Of a stretch of DNA of 64,000 nt, positions 60,891 to 64,000 are shown in pieces. Origin of the DNA: Thermomicrobiales bacterium (GTDB taxonomy: Bacteria > Chloroflexota > Chloroflexia > Thermomicrobiales > UBA6265); the NCBI GenBank assembly GCA_019637585.1, contig JAHBVL010000001.1:1-64000 (forward strand). Reading direction: 5' to 3'. The translations under genes and the position numbers were made by a program. Each line of letters opens with the position of its first letter. Position 1 is the stretch's first letter. Below the pieces are notes generated by a model. It did no database searches and was not told the DNA's origin. It saw nothing but the letters and a program-made list of their open reading frames with translations.

Positions 60891-62999
60891 TCACGACGCT
60901 TCGGTTATCTCTTCTCCGATCGCTTCGAGTGAAACCCCAACCGCCACAGCCGTCGCCGCCATCAACAGCAGGGATCTCTTCGTCGAATCATCGACATCGC
61001 ATGGTAGGGGGAATGTCAGGATGGGCGCCGGCGTATCGTCTCCGTTCACGAGCAGCACCACATCCATTCCGTCATCGGCATGCCAGACAATCCCTCGGCC
61101 CCCAGCGGCGCAATGAGCCGCGAACACAGGATGGTCGCGATCGACGCTGACGAGCAGGATCTCGGCCGATTGCGTCGTGAGAAGACTCGGACATCGCGGA
61201 TCGTCGGCATCCAGCACGAGCGTGCCGTCCGAAGCGAGGGTCGAAAGCAAGACCTCCGCGACATCGCGCCAATCGCCCGTGGGCCGGTCGTCACTCGCAG
61301 CAAGGACGACGACATCGGCGCTCTCGAACTCCACCCCCGACTCCTCAACATCCTCTGTCGTGACTTCGAGGATCGCGTACTCGACGAATGGATTGCTCAG
61401 GATCGCCCGGATGGGGTGATAGTGCTGACGATCGAGACTCGTCAGCACGCGCCCACTCACCGATGCCTGTGACGATGTGACCATACCCACTGTCTGTCCC
61501 TCACGTTCGAGCATTCGGGAGAGACGCTGCGCGACAAACGCTGAGTGCATTCCGGCAGCGAGCGCCACAACCGGGACCCGGAATGGAGCATCTTCAGGGT
61601 AGATCAGGTCGACGACCGCGGGCCCCATGTCGATCGGGTCGCCATCGGTCGGGTTGATATGAAGCAGGAATGAGGGGCTCGAGTTGACCTCGAGAATGGC
61701 GCCGCCATGCTCCCAGATCGATTTGGCGATGTCTTCCGTGATCAGGTCAATCCCACAGATATCCAGATTGATGGCTTCGGCAGCCATTCGGGCCAGGAGC
61801 ACGTTGTCAGGATGGATGTCCTCGGTGCGGTTGATGGAAAACCCGCCATAGCGCGGCCCCGACATCATCCTCAGCCTGATCACGGAGTCCGCCGGAAGAA
61901 CGGAATCGAGCGTCACGTCCTGGCTCGCCAGCATCGAGTCCAGCTCCTCATCGAACTCGGTGTACGCCAGGCGGCTTGGGTGTTCCGGGTGGCGCCGTGG
62001 ATCGGCGTTCGCCTCATCGATCAATTGGCGCACCGTGCTCCGGCCATTGCCAACCACATGGGAATGGACTCGCTCGATCACGCCCACGAGCTGGCCATCG
62101 ACGAGGAACACGCGGAACTCTTTGCCGGGAAGGAACGCTTCGACCAGAACCGCATTCCTTCCCGATCGCGCCGTCGCGGCCGCGTACGCGTCGCGCACGC
62201 TCTCCGCATCTGACAGATTCGGCGCGACCCCCCATCCGCCGGTCAGACTGACTGGTTTGACGATCACCGGATACCCGATCTCTGCCGCGGCAGACACCGC
62301 CCGTCGCGCACTTCTGACCACCTGGCCATTGGGAACGGGAATACCGCGCTGGCGCAGAATGTGGTTCGTCAACGGTTTCTGTTCGGCCGTTCTTCCGCCC
62401 AGCAGACTCGTGCTCGATGCCCGGCATCGCCAGAAACGGCGGAGATATCTGCCCGTCCCCAATTCGACGATGTCGTCAAAGGGCGGATCGTCGATCCGGA
62501 CTGGAACGCCGCGACGGCGCGCGGCCCGGATGACGAGATCCCGGCCCTCCGGCTCGGTGCGCCGGGTCATGTAGCCGCGGATGCGCGCGGCATAGGCAGC
62601 GGCAAAGTCGAAGTCAGGGTCCTCTCCGAGGAAGTGGTGGTTCAGCGTCTCGACTGCGATATCCGCCGCCGCAGTGGCGATCGCATAGTCCTCGTACTCG
62701 ACAACTGCATCGAAAATGCCGTCGCCAGACGACCAGCAGAGCGCCACCTTGACGTCATGCCCAGCCGACTGCTGAATCTCCTGCACCAGCGCGATGAAGA
62801 GCTGCTCCACCGGAACAGACGCATCGCCCTGTGGCGCGTTCTCTCCATGCTGACCTGGCGGCAGGAGCTCTCGTTCTTTGATGTTCCCCAATGACCCGGC
62901 TGCGACCGTGAACCGCGCAACTGATGTCTGCGACCACGCGTTCGGACCATTCAACCGCCGGACGTCGACCAGTCGTAGGGGTTCCTTCGATTCATTCAC
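60891..62999 (-). CDS. cyanophycin-synthetase-like protein with inactive Mur domain
   Basis: 702 residues. The N-terminal CphA-like domain has VRRLNGPNAWS (~13-23). The ATP-grasp has TNHILRQRGIPVPNG (~211), GYPVIVKPVSLTGGWGV (~242-258), GKEFRVFLVDG (~292), NRTEDIHPDN (~390-399) and GGAILEVNSSPSF (~432-444). The Mur-ligase central domain follows (~476-700), and its overall strands can be traced (AILSNPFVEYAILEV, DVVVLAASDD). However, the P-loop reads LAAGMHSA at ~480-487 with no Lys, and the C-terminal Mur domain is missing. It is the second of two adjacent genes, 33 bases after its upstream paralogue, so probably one operon. Confidence 0.82.
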   Translation of the reverse strand: MNESKEPLRLVDVRRLNGPNAWSQTSVARFTVAAGSLGNIKERELLPPGQHGENAPQGDASVPVEQLFIALVQEIQQSAGHDVKVALCWSSGDGIFDAVVEYEDYAIATAAADIAVETLNHHFLGEDPDFDFAAAYAARIRGYMTRRTEPEGRDLVIRAARRRGVPVRIDDPPFDDIVELGTGRYLRRFWRCRASSTSLLGGRTAEQKPLTNHILRQRGIPVPNGQVVRSARRAVSAAAEIGYPVIVKPVSLTGGWGVAPNLSDAESVRDAYAAATARSGRNAVLVEAFLPGKEFRVFLVDGQLVGVIERVHSHVVGNGRSTVRQLIDEANADPRRHPEHPSRLAYTEFDEELDSMLASQDVTLDSVLPADSVIRLRMMSGPRYGGFSINRTEDIHPDNVLLARMAAEAINLDICGIDLITEDIAKSIWEHGGAILEVNSSPSFLLHINPTDGDPIDMGPAVVDLIYPEDAPFRVPVVALAAGMHSAFVAQRLSRMLEREGQTVGMVTSSQASVSGRVLTSLDRQHYHPIRAILSNPFVEYAILEVTTEDVEESGVEFESADVVVLAASDDRPTGDWRDVAEVLLSTLASDGTLVLDADDPRCPSLLTTQSAEILLVSVDRDHPVFAAHCAAGGRGIVWHADDGMDVVLLVNGDDTPAPILTFPLPCDVDDSTKRSLLLMAATAVAVGVSLEAIGEEITEAS

Positions 63000-63032
63000 C
63001 AGTTGCTTTCCTCACGATTCACATTCTCTCTG

Positions 63033-64000
63033 CTACGTCTGACGGATGCTCTCCGGCGGAATGTCACGACTCACTGCAGCAGCCACGGCAAAGAGCAGCG
63101 TCAGCCTGGATTCGCGGTCGGTCTCTGCGGCATGCTCGACGATCGGCGTTGCCGATTCGCTGCCAGTCATCAGCACGACACGTTCCGAATCGGATCCAGC
63201 CATCACAACAGCCCGGCCGCGTGCATGGAGGTGAGCGCGCAACACCGGGTGGTTTTCGTCTACGCTCACCAGGATGACTGATCCAGCCGCTCGTGCCCGC
63301 AATTCGTCAGCGCGAGGGTCGGCTGCATCGAGGATGACCGTGCCCGTTTCCCCAGCCAGATCGATGAGAACCTGGGCAGCGTCACGCCAATTCTTCGTTG
63401 GTTGCTTCTCGGCACGGGTAACGATGACTGTGTCGATCGCCGAAAAACCCAACCCTCGCTCTTCGACATCGACGGCGCCAACCCCCAGCACCGCACAATC
63501 GACGACCGGGCTGCTCAGCACGATGCCGAATTGCGTCTGACCACGGTTCACCCACGGACCAAGCGGGACACCGTCGACAACCGTATCGGCTGCATGCGAC
63601 AGACCAACCACATGACCGGCACCACGAAGCACCTGTGCGACACGCTCGCACGTCGCTTCGACACCGGCCGAACCCGTGACACCCACCACAGGAATGCGGT
63701 ATGGCGTTCCGGGCGGAAAGAGCAAGTCGATATAGTCTTGCCCCACATCCCGGCTCTCTCCCTGGAGTGGCCGAATATGCACGCCAAACTCCGGTCCGGA
63801 GTTAACCTCATTGATCACGCCGCCGATCTCCCCAAGCGGCACACCGATATCGGGCGTCAGAACGTCGACACCACAGATGTCCAGTCCCACGGTTTTCACG
63901 GCAAACTCGATGAGCCGCACGTTGTCCGGATGGATTTCTTCGGTGCGTACCGCGTTCGAGCCACCATGCCCGGAACCGCCAAGATGGTGAAGGAAGAACG
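63033..64000 (-). CDS. cyanophycin-synthetase-like protein, C-terminal part
   Basis: The 5' end lies beyond the window; the frame is open to base 64000. The visible part starts inside the ATP-grasp (RTEEIHPDNVRLIEF, GGVINEVNSGPEF) and continues into a Mur-like domain whose P-loop reads VTGSAGVEAT. That is closer to GTNGKTT than in its two paralogues, but the essential Lys is still absent. The end of the protein (SRLTLLFAVAAAVSRDIPPESI) matches the neighbour's. A GTG at 63920 is not the start, because homology runs through it. This is the upstream gene of a likely two-gene operon. Confidence 0.8.
   Translation of the reverse strand, partial: FFLHHLGGSGHGGSNAVRTEEIHPDNVRLIEFAVKTVGLDICGVDVLTPDIGVPLGEIGGVINEVNSGPEFGVHIRPLQGESRDVGQDYIDLLFPPGTPYRIPVVGVTGSAGVEATCERVAQVLRGAGHVVGLSHAADTVVDGVPLGPWVNRGQTQFGIVLSSPVVDCAVLGVGAVDVEERGLGFSAIDTVIVTRAEKQPTKNWRDAAQVLIDLAGETGTVILDAADPRADELRARAAGSVILVSVDENHPVLRAHLHARGRAVVMAGSDSERVVLMTGSESATPIVEHAAETDRESRLTLLFAVAAAVSRDIPPESIRQT

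Overview
The window looks like chromosomal DNA of a high-GC bacterium, most likely Chloroflexota of the Thermomicrobia type. This is inferred from many secreted proteins with Ala-rich signal peptides, a zinc-ribbon protein beside infA, glycine/asparagine-rich and Thr-Pro-rich surface proteins, and a large family of Tat-exported cysteine-rich proteins. I saw no rRNA, tRNA, CRISPR array, integrase or complete insertion sequence. All calls come from reading the sequence; no database search was run.

Left part (1-22.8 kb): the end of a Gly/Asn-rich secreted protein; infA and a zinc-ribbon protein closed by a clear terminator; an IlvD/Edd sugar-acid dehydratase; two paralogous multi-domain secreted proteins; a higBA toxin-antitoxin pair; a class III aminotransferase; a large membrane protein that appears frameshifted; a run of three small related exported proteins; a 1503-residue surface protein with a recent internal duplication; an enolase-superfamily enzyme; and a secreted protein with two DUF4352-like domains.

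Middle part (23-56.6 kb): phage virion-type genes all lie on the + strand in a plausible head-module set: an XhlA-like protein, large terminase, major capsid protein, a two-helix membrane protein, portal, head-tail connector, a short Mu-F-like protein and a possible tail protein. They are not contiguous. Between almost every pair sit unrelated genes, mostly on the - strand: a BNR propeller protein, five Tat cysteine-rich proteins, a cyanophycin-synthetase-like ATP-grasp protein, two cupredoxin-type secreted proteins and an MFS transporter, plus vapBC and a multicopper oxidase on the + strand. This exploded virion module is the most unusual feature of the window. It may be a decayed or domesticated prophage, or a gene-transfer-agent-like locus.

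Right part (56.6-64 kb): two more Tat cysteine-rich proteins, a Tat-exported glutaminyl-peptide cyclotransferase, and two adjacent cyanophycin-synthetase-like genes, the last running off the window.

Three themes link the genes. First, a family of eight Tat-exported Cys-rich proteins shares an almost invariant signal peptide; seven of them also share an Arg/Pro motif at the predicted mature N terminus. Second, nine of the other secreted proteins are predicted to start with Gln after signal cleavage, which is the substrate of the cyclotransferase encoded here. Third, three CphA-like proteins keep the ATP-grasp domain but have lost the Mur-ligase P-loop, as in CphA2-type enzymes. Intergenic DNA is rich in 7-bp tandem arrays and strings of small palindromes, and carries one MITE-like element inserted at a gene's stop codon.
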